In this document: positions 44,900 through 57,253 of the stretch, one piece after another
Numbering within the stretch: the first letter of the stretch is position 1
Layout of the letters: the number at the start of each line of letters is the position of its first letter
Translations under genes and position numbers: made by a program
The notes under the pieces: generated by a model
Databases searched by the model: none
What the model saw: the letters and a program-made list of their open reading frames with translations, nothing else
Told to the model about the DNA's origin: nothing
Source of the DNA: Limonium bicolor
Taxonomy: Eukaryota > Streptophyta > Magnoliopsida > Caryophyllales > Plumbaginaceae
Length of the DNA stretch: 64,000 nucleotides
Assembly: GCA_023374045.1 (NCBI GenBank)
Contig: CM041779.1
Coordinates: 302,942,167 to 303,006,166, forward strand
Direction of reading: 5' to 3'

Positions 44900-47893
44900 C
44901 ACACACCGGAGTTCCAGGTGCACTTTATTGTCATACATACATAAATTAATCTTAATTTCTTATGTTTTTTTTTGTGTTCAATTTCACTAAACATGATCCC
45001 ATTAATTTATGCAGGCTCTCCGTGCGCAACAACAAGCAAATGCTAAGAAGAATATGTACCCTCACCACTTAGGTGGAAAAAGTATTGCTCAAAGGGTACC
45101 AGAATGGGAGCAAAAGGGATATCTGCCCACGGATGGCTCATTGGATGCCAGTGGCAGAAGAATGAAAGTGTGGGAGTTAAGCCACATTCCGAAGAACTCT
45201 ACTCCTGAAAATCCTCAATACGAAGAAGCCACGAGAGCAGTTATTGCTTAAATGGTAAGTGATATCATTTCATTTTTAGTCAAACTGTTCATTTCATTTG
45301 TATATGAACTTATGTTAAACTAATAACTGTATCTGTGTGTTGTATTAGGGTGAATTAAGCTCTAAGCTCCCCAGGGTACCTGGACCTCACAGAGGAATGA
45401 TGATCCTCTTACACGCGCTCTTGGTAAGAAGGATCATCCAGGTCCTGCCATTGGGTTTGGTGGGCACGTTGGTATCCGCTAGGCATTTGGCGTACCCGGG
45501 TCCAGAATTGTACAGGGAAAGACGATTAGCTACGAGGAGCACCTGAGAGCGTTGGCTGAGATGGAGCAGAGGATTACTCAGAGCGTCGACGAGAGGATCG
45601 CTCAGGCTATGTCAAGGCTTCAGCCACAGCAGCATGACAACCAAGAGGTTTCTCGACCACCAGTTGAGTCACCCATTCAGCAGCAGAGTGCACCGGTAGT
45701 GAGAAGTAGTGTCCACTCGGCTGATCCGTTTCCCTATGCATCTCTAAAGGTTAGACTAACATTTCAATTGAGTACATGACGATTAAGATTTTTCACTTGA
45801 TCACTAATATCATCATAGAGGAATTCTCATTTTTATCTAAACAAGTTCCACATACACTCAGGCACCCACTGAGTGCCATCTGTTTTTACAAATTGGAGTA
45901 GAAGAGGTCATGGTGGCATGGGGAAAACTTTTCCCCTCTCTTCCAAGTGATATTGTGCACGGTGAACCACTCCGACATTACCATGCACGAGTGCTTCTGG
46001 ACGAATTTGTTGTAGAGCATGCTGACGTCGGTTTACCGGTGCCGATCCCACAAAGACCTATCTTGCGTTCCGCACAAACTGCGACAGTGCAGTGGCCTAT
46101 ACGATTGGTCAGACTCCCTAGGCAGGTATTTACTCTTAACCGTTGCTATAAAACTATTGGTGTACCACCTTGCATCCATATACTTAATTAGACTAATATC
46201 ATATGATATTAGCCGACCGAAGACTGATAAGGGCAAAGGAAAAAGAATTGCTGCACCTGTGCAATCAAAGGCATCCACAAATTTCGTGCTTAGACCTGCT
46301 TTGGTGGAGAAAAGAATATTGGCCGGCTTGTCGACTAATATGCAGATTCTGCATTCATCGTTGTTGCTGCTACCACCTGATTGTGATTCCCTCACTGTGG
46401 AAGATCCCGAGCAGATATTTCACTATGTAGTTCAAGGAGAAGATATACATCGATTTGGGATGTATATGTCCGACTTCGAGGAGTGCTTCAGAAGGGATTG
46501 GTTGAATATGTCGATTATCAAGTCAGCCGCCATGTGAGTGACTTCTACCTTTTATATTTTGAATTCATTGATTGGTGATGAATTAGATGTTTGAATAAAA
46601 GTTAATGATCGACTAATGATATTGCCTCATAGGTGGGTGCATAATAAGGCGATCAATGTCTATGAAGATCACATATTCGGATTCCTGTGTCCTGCTATGT
46701 GCAGTGAAGTCCAAATGACAAGTGATATGGAAGGCCTTATGCAATAATGACGAATGCCCTCTTTGAATGTTCTAACAAGTCATTTATTATGCTGCCATAT
46801 CATTCAGGGTATGATATTTGACTATTTCTCTTAGTATTATCTAAAACATATAGTTTGTGTTAGTTGCTTAATGATTTCAACACATTGTGTAATTTGTGGA
46901 CAGTCGACATTGATCATTGCTTGTGCTGGTGATGTTGAAGCACCCACGAATCTTGCAATTTCACTCACTTGGTAAGGGTGCCAAGAGACCGAAGATCTCC
47001 ACCGCAATACTGGGGTAATTAGTTTGTTATCGTAAACAACAATTATTATTACTTAACATTAACTGTTTCATAACTTGCTACTGATGCTTAAAACTATATT
47101 ATTGCTGATGTATATAGTTCCATGAGAGCTGCATTATCTCTCCAGAATAAAACAATGAAGAGTACATCCCTTGGAACACTGTCAAGGTACTCTATTAATT
47201 GATAAATTTGTGTTAAAATGTTTAAACTTGTTTATAACTGTCAATATGTGCGTGTGTATAGTGCCGGTGCAGCCTGGGGGTTCAGAATGTGGATACTATG
47301 TCAAGAGATTCAAGAGTGACATAGTAGGAGCGTCGAACCTTTTACCAGAGCACTCGTTTGACAAGGTAACATTCTTTGAAAGTTTCAGTTATGCTCTTTA
47401 CATGTTGTTAGACTTGTACGTTTTAGATTAATTGAAATACCCCGAACTTAAATATAGGGATTAAGATTAACCTAATACGTAATTAAAGGCTATAATGCCT
47501 AAGTAATATTGGTAAGGAAAAATAAATCCAAAAGAAATAAGGAAACACTTTAAAAGTGAAAAACGCTAAATAAGCGTTAAATAACCATAGGAGGTATGAG
47601 ACCTCGTTAGCGTGTTCTAAGGATTCTAAAGGCTTAATTAAGTCTAAATAAATACTAGGGAACAAATCCCGAAGAAAACGGATCCTTAAATGGATTAAAA
47701 TCACTAACGAACCTTAAAGCGCGTTTTTCGAGGTAACCGGGAAAACGTGTCTTTAAGCGGGTCAAATAGACTCGTAACAGTTTTGGTAACTAAATAATCA
47801 TTAATAAATGTTGGTGAAACTGTAGGATCAATAAAATCATTAAAACGAGAGATTAGTAAAAACTGTCAAAAACGGTAAGTTGTGGGGGTAAAA

Positions 47894-47901
47894 TATAAAT
47901 A
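47894..47901 (+). promoter_or_regulatory. probable TATA box of the element B 5' LTR
   Basis: TATAAATA, 461 bases into the LTR and about 50 bases before the CT-rich leader. The 3' LTR has it at 57707-57714. Confidence 0.5.
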
Positions 47902-48377
47902 ACACAAACTTATGTGTCCAATATTGTAAATAAATTTCAAAACCCCCATGCTCTCTCTGTGTGTGTCCGATTTTGCTTCCCCTCTCACATACACTCACTT
48001 ACTCACTTTTATACACAAAACAACAAAACAACTAAGTAATAAAGTAACTCCCCCACTCACATACTCTCTCTCTTCTATCTCATTTTCCCCTCACTCACGT
48101 GGAACCCCCATCCCTCACTCTCATTCTTCTTCTCCTTCTTCCAGCGACAGCCATGGAGGAATGAACAAACCCACACAAACCTCTCTTCTCTCCTCTTGTT
48201 ACTCCATCAAACCTCCTCCAAAATTGTAAAAATACATCATTGAAATCCTCTACTCAAGAGCAACATTTCTATCTTTTCAAATCAAAAAAAAACAACAACT
48301 TTCGTTTTCATGGGTATGTCCCATTTGGAGTTTCAAGACCACCATTAGAAGGCCCTCCTTCTCCTTGTTCTTTTGAG

Positions 48378-48737
48378 GTAAAAATATTCTCAAAACTCCA
48401 TTGTTTTCATAGCCTTAAGGGCAAAACGAATTTTAGACTAACCCTTGTTTGGTCTCTTGTGTTCTAGCCGATTTTGGCTTGTTGAAGGAGTTGGAAATCT
48501 TGTTCTTGAACCACTCCAAGCTTCATTTGCACTCTTGGAAGGTAATATAAATTCTAAACCCTAAAACCTATATTAGAACTTACTTAAGGTTAGGGTTAAA
48601 TTGTATATTAGAATGGTGCATTGAAATGTGTATATCAATGGGTTGTAGTGTAAGAATTGGTTCACAAACCGGTGAGAAAGAAGAAGGAAAGAGGAAGGAG
48701 AAAAGAAGAAGAAGCTTGTGAAATAACAAGGTAAATA
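48378..48737 (+). other. ladder of three donor-like sites, element B 5' LTR
   Basis: GAG/GTAAAAA at 48378, AAG/GTAATA at 48542 and AAG/GTAAATA at 48731, spacing 164 and 189. The 3' LTR has them at 58191, 58355 and 58544 with the same spacing, although other parts of the two LTRs differ by many indels. Confidence 0.55.
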
Positions 48738-49628
48738 TACTTGTTTCTTGTATATCTTGGTAAATGAGTATGTAACAGATTTTTGTAGAAGTAAAAACAT
48801 GTATTGTAAGTTGTAATGCGTTAGTAGTATAATGTGTAAGAGAGTATAAGCATTGGGAAGCTTAAAAGACATTTTAAAACTGTCAAAACAGATTGGGAAT
48901 TGAGTTGTTTAAGTGCAGGAATTTTAAGTGATTGTTTAGTTGTTGGTATAATGTATGGGAGCTTATATGATGTCTATTGCAACAGGTGGAATAAGCATTG
49001 CAATGTGATTAGAATGTGTGGTGAGAGTGTAAAATTATAAGGGAGGTTATGGCAAAATTTACCTAGAATGGAACACTTAGTGTGTTAGAAACTAGGCGAT
49101 TAAGGTGTGTATGTGTAACAGATTTTGATTAAGGAAAATAGAGGGTAAGTTGAGAGAGATGGGTAATGTATTCTAAATGCATTGGGAATGCTAGAAATGT
49201 CGATAGAAGAGGGAGATATAGAAGAGGAGTGTCAATGACAAATCTGTAGCGAAAATATTTAAGTGCATTGTGGAAACTAGGAGGAATGAGTGTACAAGAT
49301 TTGGTGAAATGGAGAGTTGGACTGGGATATAGATGTTTGTGTTGCTTGGAATGAATTGGAATGGTAAGATGGCATTAGGAGAGGGAACTATGCATGGAGG
49401 AAATAAGAACCCAAAATCTGTAGCAAAAACTACTTGGAGAAACGATTGCAAGTGTTGAAAGGAGTAAGGAATTGTGTAAGTTGTTTGATGGATTTAGTAA
49501 TGGATTTGGTGAATGAACTAAGGAGTATTAGGAGGTTAATTAGTGCAATAACATGTGCGATTAAGTGTAGGACATGGGAAGTTAGGGCAAAGAGAGGACT
49601 GAAAACAGAAATCAAAATGCAAATACTG

Positions 49629-50030
49629 GGCCGGACCGAACTTGCGACCGGACTTGCAATTTCGGTCGAGCCCAGATTTACAAAGACGGTGAGCTACTGG
49701 AATCGACCGGACTTGCGACCGGACTTGCACAAGTTCGGTCGGACCAGAAATTTTCCCCGTCTGTAACCTACTGGAATCGACCGGACTTGCGACCGGACAT
49801 GCAAGTTCGGTCGGCCAGAAAATTTCCGTCGTGTAAGCTACTGGAAATCGACCGGACTTGCGACCGGACATGCAAGTTCGGTCGTTCCAGAAAAATTTCC
49901 CGAGGATAGCTACTGGAATCGACCGAACCTTGCGACCGACTTGCAAGTTTCGGTCGGGCCAGAAATTTTCGGTACTGGTAGCTACTGGAATGGACCGGAC
50001 TTGCAAGGTCGGTCGCAAGTCCGGTCCGAC
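49629..50030. repeat. GACCGGACTTGC palindrome array, element B 5' LTR
   Basis: Six units, about 65 bases apart, of GACCGGACTTGCGACCGGAC followed by TTGCAAGTTCGGTC. Units are separated by CCAGAAATTT...TACTGGAAT spacers. Each unit can form a long hairpin. The 3' LTR has six units at 59452-59850. Confidence 0.9.
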
Positions 50031-50059
50031 AAAAAAAAAAAAAATTTATTTTTAAATAT

Positions 50060-50061
<2 letters not shown>

Positions 50062-50096
<35 letters not shown>

Positions 50097-50118
50097 GTAT
50101 ACCATACATATATATGTG
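50062..50118. repeat. TA microsatellite, element B 5' LTR
   Basis: A (TA)n tract right after the palindrome array, at the same relative place as in element A. Copy in the 3' LTR at about 59880-59940. Confidence 0.9.
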
Positions 50119-50387
50119 TGTATGTAGCAAGCTAATAGTAAGTAAGAAAGTAAAACTTAAGGTAATGAAAATAAGTAAGTAATGTGTAAGTGTAGGAAGC
50201 TTAAGGACTTAGTAAGTATGAATTAGTAAACATAGTAAGAGCAATTGAATTAAGTAGTAATAGTTAGATTAATCGTTGAATGTATGTATATCATAGGATT
50301 TGAATTGTGAATACCGGAGGAACATTGGGACAAGTACAACGGTGAAAGGTATGATTTCTTCATGCCCTGTATCCTAATCTGGTTACC

Positions 50388-50437
50388 CCGATTTGTGTGC
50401 TTATTTGACCACCTAATAAGATAAATGCACGAACCGG
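50388..50437 (+). other. mid-LTR long stem, element B 5' LTR
   Basis: CCGATTTGTG with CACGAACCGG (one mismatch, one wobble) encloses CTTATT/AATAAG. The inner pair differs from element A (CTTGTT/AACAAG) by a compensated change. Same at 60212-60261. Confidence 0.7.
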
Positions 50438-51162
50438 ATTATATTGCACTTACTTGTGCTTGTTTACATTGTTCTCGATACTCGTCTTGAACAATAGTTT
50501 GTATAATTCATGAAATATATGAATGATGATGATGTGTATTGTATTCTGTAGTGTACTTGTATTGTAATGTATCTGTAATGAAGTGTATATGGGTATTGTA
50601 GTATTGTGGCTGGATGTTGACTTGTGCTAATTCCTAACTCTAACTCCTAACTTAAGTGAGTAAATTGGAATGAGTACAAGTCCGATATAGCTTCGGCCAC
50701 GCGTGAGGATGCGGAGTCACAAGAGGTTGGCTGATTCCTGACTCTTAAACTGGTCCGCGGCCCAAATCCCTTAATGGGTAGCATCCGGATTAGTGAGTCA
50801 AGTAAATCCCGGAGGTGGGACGGTGTAGTCCCCAGGGCCGGAGGTCCCGACGACTTAACTTGAGTAAGAGTAAGAGTAAGTAAGTATGGATCCGTAAGTA
50901 GTATGAGTATGAGTATGTATGCGTATGTATGAAGTAACGAGTAAAAGAGTAATCTCCACCCGATTAACCCGGGTGGACCAATGAAGCTAACAAGTATTGT
51001 ATATTGTGTATATAATGGTATGTGTATTCGGAAGAAGGTAAGTATGTATTGGATGATTGTATTGTATTCCTTGAATGAATGAAATGTATGTGTATGTATG
51101 CCTTGTGAAAGTAATGTAGTATTGAGTATGAAAGCATGTATGCATGTTGTGTAATAAATGAA

Positions 51163-51289
51163 CCGCATGTATTCGACCAAGTGGTCGGCGTACCCTCACT
51201 AGTACGCGGGGTATGCGGTTATCATGCTCGGCGAAAGCTGACCCCTTCGGGGGACATTTTTTAGTGTGCAGGTACCCGAAGCGAATGTG
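51163..51289 (+). other. LTR multibranched fold, element B 5' LTR
   Basis: AACCGCAT/ATGCGGTT (starting at 51161) encloses GACCA/TGGTC and GCGTAC/GTACGC. The second arm CAT-GC-TCG pairs with CGA-ATG around CCCC-TT-CGGGG. Same at 61005-61131. Confidence 0.7.
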
Positions 51290-51602
51290 GTCAAGGCACG
51301 AGACCGGCGACTACATTGGATAGTAGTAGTAGAATGTAGAGGTGTATCAACTAGCACACCCCTTGTATTTAGAAAGTAATGTAGTAGTGAGGAATGGGTA
51401 GTAAGTAGTCTCTTAGAGTAGACTTGAACTTGGAGGACTTGTATTGTATAAGGAACCTAGTAAACTCGGTATGTATATTATGTATGGTATTGTGGAGTAT
51501 GTGAAGAATTAGTAGTTGAATGAGAATGGAGATGTATTGTAGATTGTAGTACTCGGGATTCCGGTCCATCAGACCGATGCTGTATGTAGAATCAGTAGCC
51601 TT

Positions 51603-51624
51603 GTTAGTCACGTGGGTGACTAAC
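51603..51624 (+). other. LTR 3'-end hairpin, element B 5' LTR
   Basis: GTTAGTCAC-GTGG-GTGACTAAC, perfect 9-bp stem, about 100 bases before the LTR end, followed by GGCATTGTATCACC. Same at 61463-61484. The core CACGTG is also a G-box, so a DNA-level role as a bZIP/bHLH site is possible. Confidence 0.8.
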
Positions 51625-51727
51625 GGCATTGTATCACCCATTGTATGTAAGTATATCCGCTGCGAGTATCTGATGAGTAAGGAGATTGGACGTAATGATG
51701 TATTAATAGTAGGGGTGTTACAAAAAG

Positions 51728-51755
51728 TGGTATCAGAGCGAAGTATCGCTCTGAT
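51728..51755 (+). other. primer binding site inside a hairpin, element B
   Basis: TGGTATCAGAGC (51728-51739), initiator tRNA-Met type. ATCAGAGCGA pairs with TCGCTCTGAT across an AGTA loop, identical to element A. Confidence 0.9.
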
Positions 51756-52646
51756 GACTGGAAATACCGAGCTTAGGAATACCGAGTTAGGAATTAGAAG
51801 CTTAGGGCTAAGGGCTGAGTGTTAGCATTAGAGATATGCTAGTTAGGAAACCGGTGAGTACCGGATACCTACAATACCAGTCCCGCCCCCAAACCCCATT
51901 GTATAACTTGGGAAAGGACGCCAGAGAGAAGGAAAGTCCTCTCATACTCGGGGAAACCCGATCTGGCAGTTGTGAAGCAAACACAGTAAACAAGAACCGA
52001 CATATAGTAAATTCCAGGGATTGGAAGCCCGGAGATGGATCCCGGTTGAACCAATACCCGCACATAGCGGGGGAATGAGCACTCCAACCACGAGGAGGCT
52101 ACAACTTACAACAGCATGGGGCGACGTGCTTAGCAGTCGCGAGAACCTAGCTAGAACAACACAGCAGGAAGAAGCACTAACCGTGCAACGAATGGAAAAA
52201 GGGAGCAGTAAGGAACCCGAGACACAAGTCTACGGGAAAGTAATACTTGAAAATACCACCAACGGCATGCTAGCGACTAAGGACATAGTCAGAAGTTAAC
52301 TCCAAAAACAACGCCAAAGGTTGCAATACCTGGCCAATATAGCTCAGACACATAAAAACCAGGGATATAACCAATAGGACTACAAGAGTAGTGCCTAAAC
52401 AAGGAGGCTCAGTAACCACCACAATGTGTGGGAACGAGCCACAAGGACGACACTAAACCAAATAGAATGGGAGTCTCCAAGGAGGAGTACCCGATTACAC
52501 AACCACGTCAAGACATCAAGAAGCTACCTAAAGGAGCGAGTATACCATATAGATCAAAGATCGAGGGAAAGCGTCAACAAGACTACAAATACAAATGGAA
52601 ACCTACCAAGATTGGTATAGGATTACCCAAAAACCACCAGTACCAC

Positions 52647-52666
52647 GCACTTGCCACGGCAAGTGC
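52647..52666 (+). other. internal hairpin GCACTTGCC, element B
   Basis: GCACTTGCC-AC-GGCAAGTGC, 9-bp palindrome, partner of the element A hairpin at 20555-20575. Confidence 0.65.
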
Positions 52667-53015
52667 AGTAAAGACAGAAGATATGTAAAGGAACACTAAC
52701 ACGTCACAAGTACATAGTAATGTACGGTGACAGTAACGAAACAACCACAGGATCAAACATCCTAAAACTGAAGGAATGGAACCTTGGAAAGGCCTAACGG
52801 CCCGACCACTGTATTTAGAACATACCAGTCAGCGAGAGGCTAGACTTGGTCAAGACCTCAAACGTGGCTATGCCATGAGAGACTTCTTTTAACACCGAAC
52901 CACTGTTTTAAAACCCAAAATTTTCTTTTCAAAACCTCAAACCTCTTTTAAAAACCTTGGATTTTAAAACCGAACCAACATGATTATGGTGAGTATCATA
53001 GATGATACAAGAGGA

Positions 53016-53210
53016 GTTGACAATAGAATACTTCACCTAGGCGTGTGACGAACGCTACGAGTGTACCCGTTACGGGATGTGGGACAACCGCACTCCGAAG
53101 GAGCTTGCGGGCCCGACATATAGTTGGGTAAGTGGCAACGTATCAACATGGTACCCCACGTATGTGCACGTGTAGTGTACGACACACGGGAAGTAGTCAG
53201 CTCCGTTCTA
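53016..53210 (+). other. conserved non-coding block, element B copy
   Basis: Matches element A 20934-21135 and element C 951-1165. Hairpin CCGC-A-CTCC/GGAG-CTT-GCGG at 53088-53110. The CCTGAC/GTCAGG stem of A and C is not kept here. Confidence 0.6.
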
Positions 53211-56031
53211 CGGACCATCAGTGAGTTCAAACCAGAACAACTGGACACCTCAGACAATTCAGCATAAAGGAACTCAGAAGACCCATCTGAAGATAAGGAG
53301 TAAGAACTAGGAAGTGCAAAAGGCACAGACTAAACAGTATAGACATTGGATATGTCTCAAATAATCTAAGCAATTACCTGACAGCTGGATGGAATGCCCA
53401 GCCTAAACACATGAAGGCGAATGCCTAATGTGAACCTAACAATGCTCAACAAACGGGACAGAACTCCCAAGAGCAACCCCAAGATTACCACAAGTACACT
53501 CCATCATTGAAGGGGATATCAAACCTAGTCCTAAGCACTAGGAGCAAGTGTAAACAGTCTACCCAAGAACGGGAGACGTTACAACCCAAAAGGGGACGAC
53601 TCAGCTACAATACCATAAGACGGTATAGAGGACGACACACGTTATAAACATTAGCCGGATGTGTAACGGCACAGCCACCAACACCCAGGAGCGATCCTTG
53701 AAGGGTGTCTGCGTTAATAACAGTCGAAGCAACCGTAACGACATGAGCACGGGAGCTAAAACGAACACTCGGTTAGGACACCGAAGGGATTTCACTTTAC
53801 AGGAAATGCCCTAAAATACTGAGAGGCACCTATTAACACCTGATTGCTAAAGGGTCTCCTATGAACGGAAGCGTGATGCCACGACTTACCATGGAGCCCA
53901 ATAATACCTCCAACCTATGACGGTATAGGAGTGGAAACATGTATAACGCTTGCAAAGAGCATAGCTTGCAGCAATACGGCTCAGAAGTGTAAACCAATAC
54001 GTTATATAAACTTAAACGGTTGCAAAACCGGCACCAATTGTTAACAAGACCTACAAGAGATATTGCCTCATACGACAAGAAATCAACAACTGGACCATAA
54101 ATCCAACCCAACATCCTGAGTGGCTTGTAGTAATGGCCACCTCAGTGTCACTGTCACTAGAGCACCAGTCTAGTATACAGTTGACGGAGTTAAATACCCC
54201 TCATGCCTTCTGTAGCAATTGTACACAGAGGCATAAGAATCATGATAATGCCAACAATGGCCTAGTCCACACTTGGACACTACGAGAACCCAAGGGAAAG
54301 TACCCCTCGTTAACCGAAGACCACCAAGGTGGTGAAGATGTGAATCCTTAGAAAGGTTTCCATCTATTATAACAGTAAAGCCTACGCATATAGATATTGC
54401 CAAGAGGCGATGGAATCAGGAAATGAGATTTCCAAACCATTACGACTTAAGGGAGTAAGTATACTCCTCATGCACCCAAGCATGTGGTGAACCATTACAT
54501 AAATACTCACATGGTAAACCTTGTCATGAGACCTATGAGTGGCAACAACCTCTCAACCAGAACTTCATTTACCAATGATAGAACGGGACCAGGAAACCCT
54601 TGAAGTTTCACGGGATGTCCTGGTAAAATACATACAAGCAAAACTACACAGCCAGAGCCTAAACCAATGCTCAGCACCGAAAGGCAATAATTAACAAAGC
54701 AGTTAATGTGAACGCACACTGAACACCATGAATGATTAACGCTCAAGAGAGCTTATGACCCGATGAGTTATCTCATCCTTGGTCAACCAAGATACTTGGT
54801 GAATTGTATCACAATAATGAAAATGATGTGAGGTAAGCCAACCTACACATGAAACCTAACTGAAATAAAACATCCCCACTATGGGAAGATAGTAGTAGTG
54901 CGGTATGCTACGACAACCGTCATACACACGAACATGGGAAACCCCAGGGTATTCATACCATAAGGGAATGGTGCCAATGACAATGGCAATGAGTAAAGAG
55001 AAACTATCACAGTAACGGAAACAGTAAAAACAATGTTGTAATGAGTAAGAAACGGTGCGCAACAAGCGACCTATGAGAAGTAAAGATAATGACACGGAGT
55101 ATAAGTACGAAATACAACAGAAATATTCTTTCCATCACATAAGTGACTTACTGTCAAGCGTTTACGCCTCTGCACTCTGTATGACTGAGTGTTTTGGTAT
55201 TGCACTTGTGCAGCTAATGATCTAATGGGATGGCTAGGGATATGGAGAATGTAAACCGTAGTAAACCTTTCTTTTCACCAACAAACATGGCACTAGCCAG
55301 TCAGAAGCTTAGCAACAAACCGTGCGGCCTAAGGCCAAAGAAGCACGAAGAGTGTACAATACACTAACAATCACAAAATGTGAATTCCATTGGAATGAGG
55401 AGTGAAAAGAGACTTAAGAAAGTCACTAGGACCGACGCATAGAAATGCAAGGTCATACAAGTAAAGAACACTTGTACTGAACCAGGGAAACTGGTAGAAT
55501 TCAGAAGCTAGTGACACCAGAGGAAGCACTACAACTAAGTAGTGACTTAACCTCGCCCGACAATAAGTCGGAGGAGCTTAACGAATAATCGTAGAAGCAC
55601 GAATAGCATGTGCAGAAGATTACCAGAGAGCTGGTTATAAACCTTAAAACTCATGAGTTCAAACACGGTAAAAGAATACCGCATTGTTTAATAAACCTTA
55701 TGCCCATAATAGACGGATAAAAGGTGATGCATAGTACATTAAGGATAGCACGAAGGGTAAATAACCCGAGTTATCAGGGTCGCGCAGCAGAAGCTAGTGG
55801 GCCCCAGCTAGTAAGTATAGCAAAATGGCTATTAATGCCTTGAAGCCTAATAGGCTAGAACCAAATTAAATGAGTTAAATAAACTCATATAGGAATCCTT
55901 GGTGCAAAGACTAAACCGTTGGTATGGTTAAGACCCTTTGACCGGAGCATTTCTATATACCGTAGTGAAGCTAAACGCTTCAGTTTGCCCAAATTGATTA
56001 AACCAATGTTTAATAATAATAACATATGGTA

Positions 56032-56066
56032 GATTACGTGGGCGTAATCCCTTTTAAGGGGGGTAG
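56032..56066 (+). other. internal hairpin plus polypurine tract, element B
   Basis: GATTACG-TGGG-CGTAATC, CCTTTT, AAGGGGGGTAG (56056-56066), about 1.2 kb before the 3' PPT. Identical to the element A module although neighbouring sequence has diverged. Confidence 0.75.
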
Positions 56067-57219
56067 AGCGAAAACCGCTTAATGCAAGTTTTATAAATAA
56101 AACACATAAAACTAATGTGCATAGCACAAATGAGAAAATTCGATGAGTGGTACCTACGTTATATAAACATACGTATTCATTCATATTGAATTGTGGTAAC
56201 TAAGCATTAGACATGCAAATACCATAGGGTGAATGTACCCATCTTGTAACACCAGTGTAAGAGTATTGGTAAAGAAAAGTAATGAGTAGTGGACGGAGCT
56301 CCACAAGTATTGTAACCATTGAAGAAGTAGTACGAAATGAATGAGGATAGTAGATGAATGAAGTTTATGAGTAGTGGAATCGTAAGTAAATATTGAAACA
56401 ATTGAACCAACTAAATCTTAGAAATGTAGTATTCCTTAGTTAGAATATAGGAGATGATGGTGAGTAATGGATGAAGTAGTGAAGGTTGAGGAAATGAGCA
56501 TTAGGATTGAACCATGGAGTAAAGCATTTGGGAAGTAGAGTGAGGATGATTGATGGACTGATTCCATCCTTTGGAGATGTATGAATGACGACTAGGAAGA
56601 GTAAAAAGATAGAAAATGAAAACAAAAATTATTTGCTTGTTTGAAACTGATGTGGGAAGTCGAACTTGATCCTGATCAGATCAAGGGAAACCGAACACAA
56701 ATTGGGGTGGAAAGATAGTTCAACACTGATGCTGATCACATCAGGGTCGAATGATTCTTGAAGCTCCCCTTAAGTGGTCACAAGAATCACTTAGGATAGA
56801 AGTAATGAATATAAATTGGAATTTGGAGTGTATGTTTTAGAAAATTTAATTAGTAGTGTAAAGAATTTCTTAGTGGAGAGAATGATCTTAGAAGTATACC
56901 GGAGAAGATAGTAAGGTAGCATGTGTATTATTCCAAGGGCAGCGGGACATAGAGGAGTCCCGTGTCGAGATGACCTGAGTGCCTGCGGGATTGTATGTGT
57001 ATTGCATTGCTTGGGGATAGCTTTGCATTGTATGTAGTATAAAGTTGTAATGAGGAACCGGACGGTGATAGTAATATGGATGGGAGTAGTATTGTACATG
57101 GTATGTAGGGAAAGGAGAAACCTTGAGTAATGGATTTAGGAATTAGTAAGGAAGAAGCATGTATGGTTTGGTATTAGCAAGTATAAATGAGTAAGTACAG
57201 TAAACCCATAACCTCGAAC

Positions 57220-57251
57220 AACTTTGAGGACAAAGTTCTTAAGGGGGGTAG
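57220..57251 (+). other. hairpin and 3' polypurine tract of element B
   Basis: AACTTTG-AGGA-CAAAGTT then AAGGGGGGTAG (57241-57251), two bases before the 3' LTR. Confidence 0.85.
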
Positions 57252-57253
57252 AT

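Larger units (their letters stand above)
47433..51722 (+). repeat. 5' LTR of element B (4,290 bp)
   Basis: TGAAATACCCC to GGGGTGTTACA. Contains an AACGCT/AGCGTT hairpin near 47562, TATAAATA at 47894, a CT-rich leader 47945-48150, donor-like sites at 48378, 48542 and 48731, the palindrome array (49629-50030), an AT microsatellite (50062-50118), the long stem (50388-50437), a GC-rich block 50800-50860, the multibranched fold (51163-51289) and the end hairpin (51603-51624). Confidence 0.95.
51723..57253 (+). other. non-coding interior of element B
   Basis: It shares ordered blocks with element A: leader 51890-51975, hairpin 52647-52666, GGAAAGGCCTAACGGCCCGA (about 52786), block 53016-53210, TTTACGCCTCTGCACTCTGT (about 55160), GAAGCACTACAAC (about 55523), GGTCGCGCAGCAGAAGCTAG (about 55786) and the hairpin-PPT at 56032-56066. 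Open frames inside are short, on both strands, and not shared with A. Confidence 0.75.

Noticed and set aside
44341..44994. Long frames crossing the N gap
   Set aside because: They consist almost entirely of unknown bases.
49629..50030. CRISPR-like array of regular repeats
   Set aside because: The spacers are near copies of each other, the repeats are palindromes inside an LTR, both LTRs carry it, and the setting is a plant nuclear genome.
47433..51722. Hidden host gene within the long LTRs
   Set aside because: No exon with protein similarity; both LTRs and the solo copy share the sequence, and the open frames change between copies.
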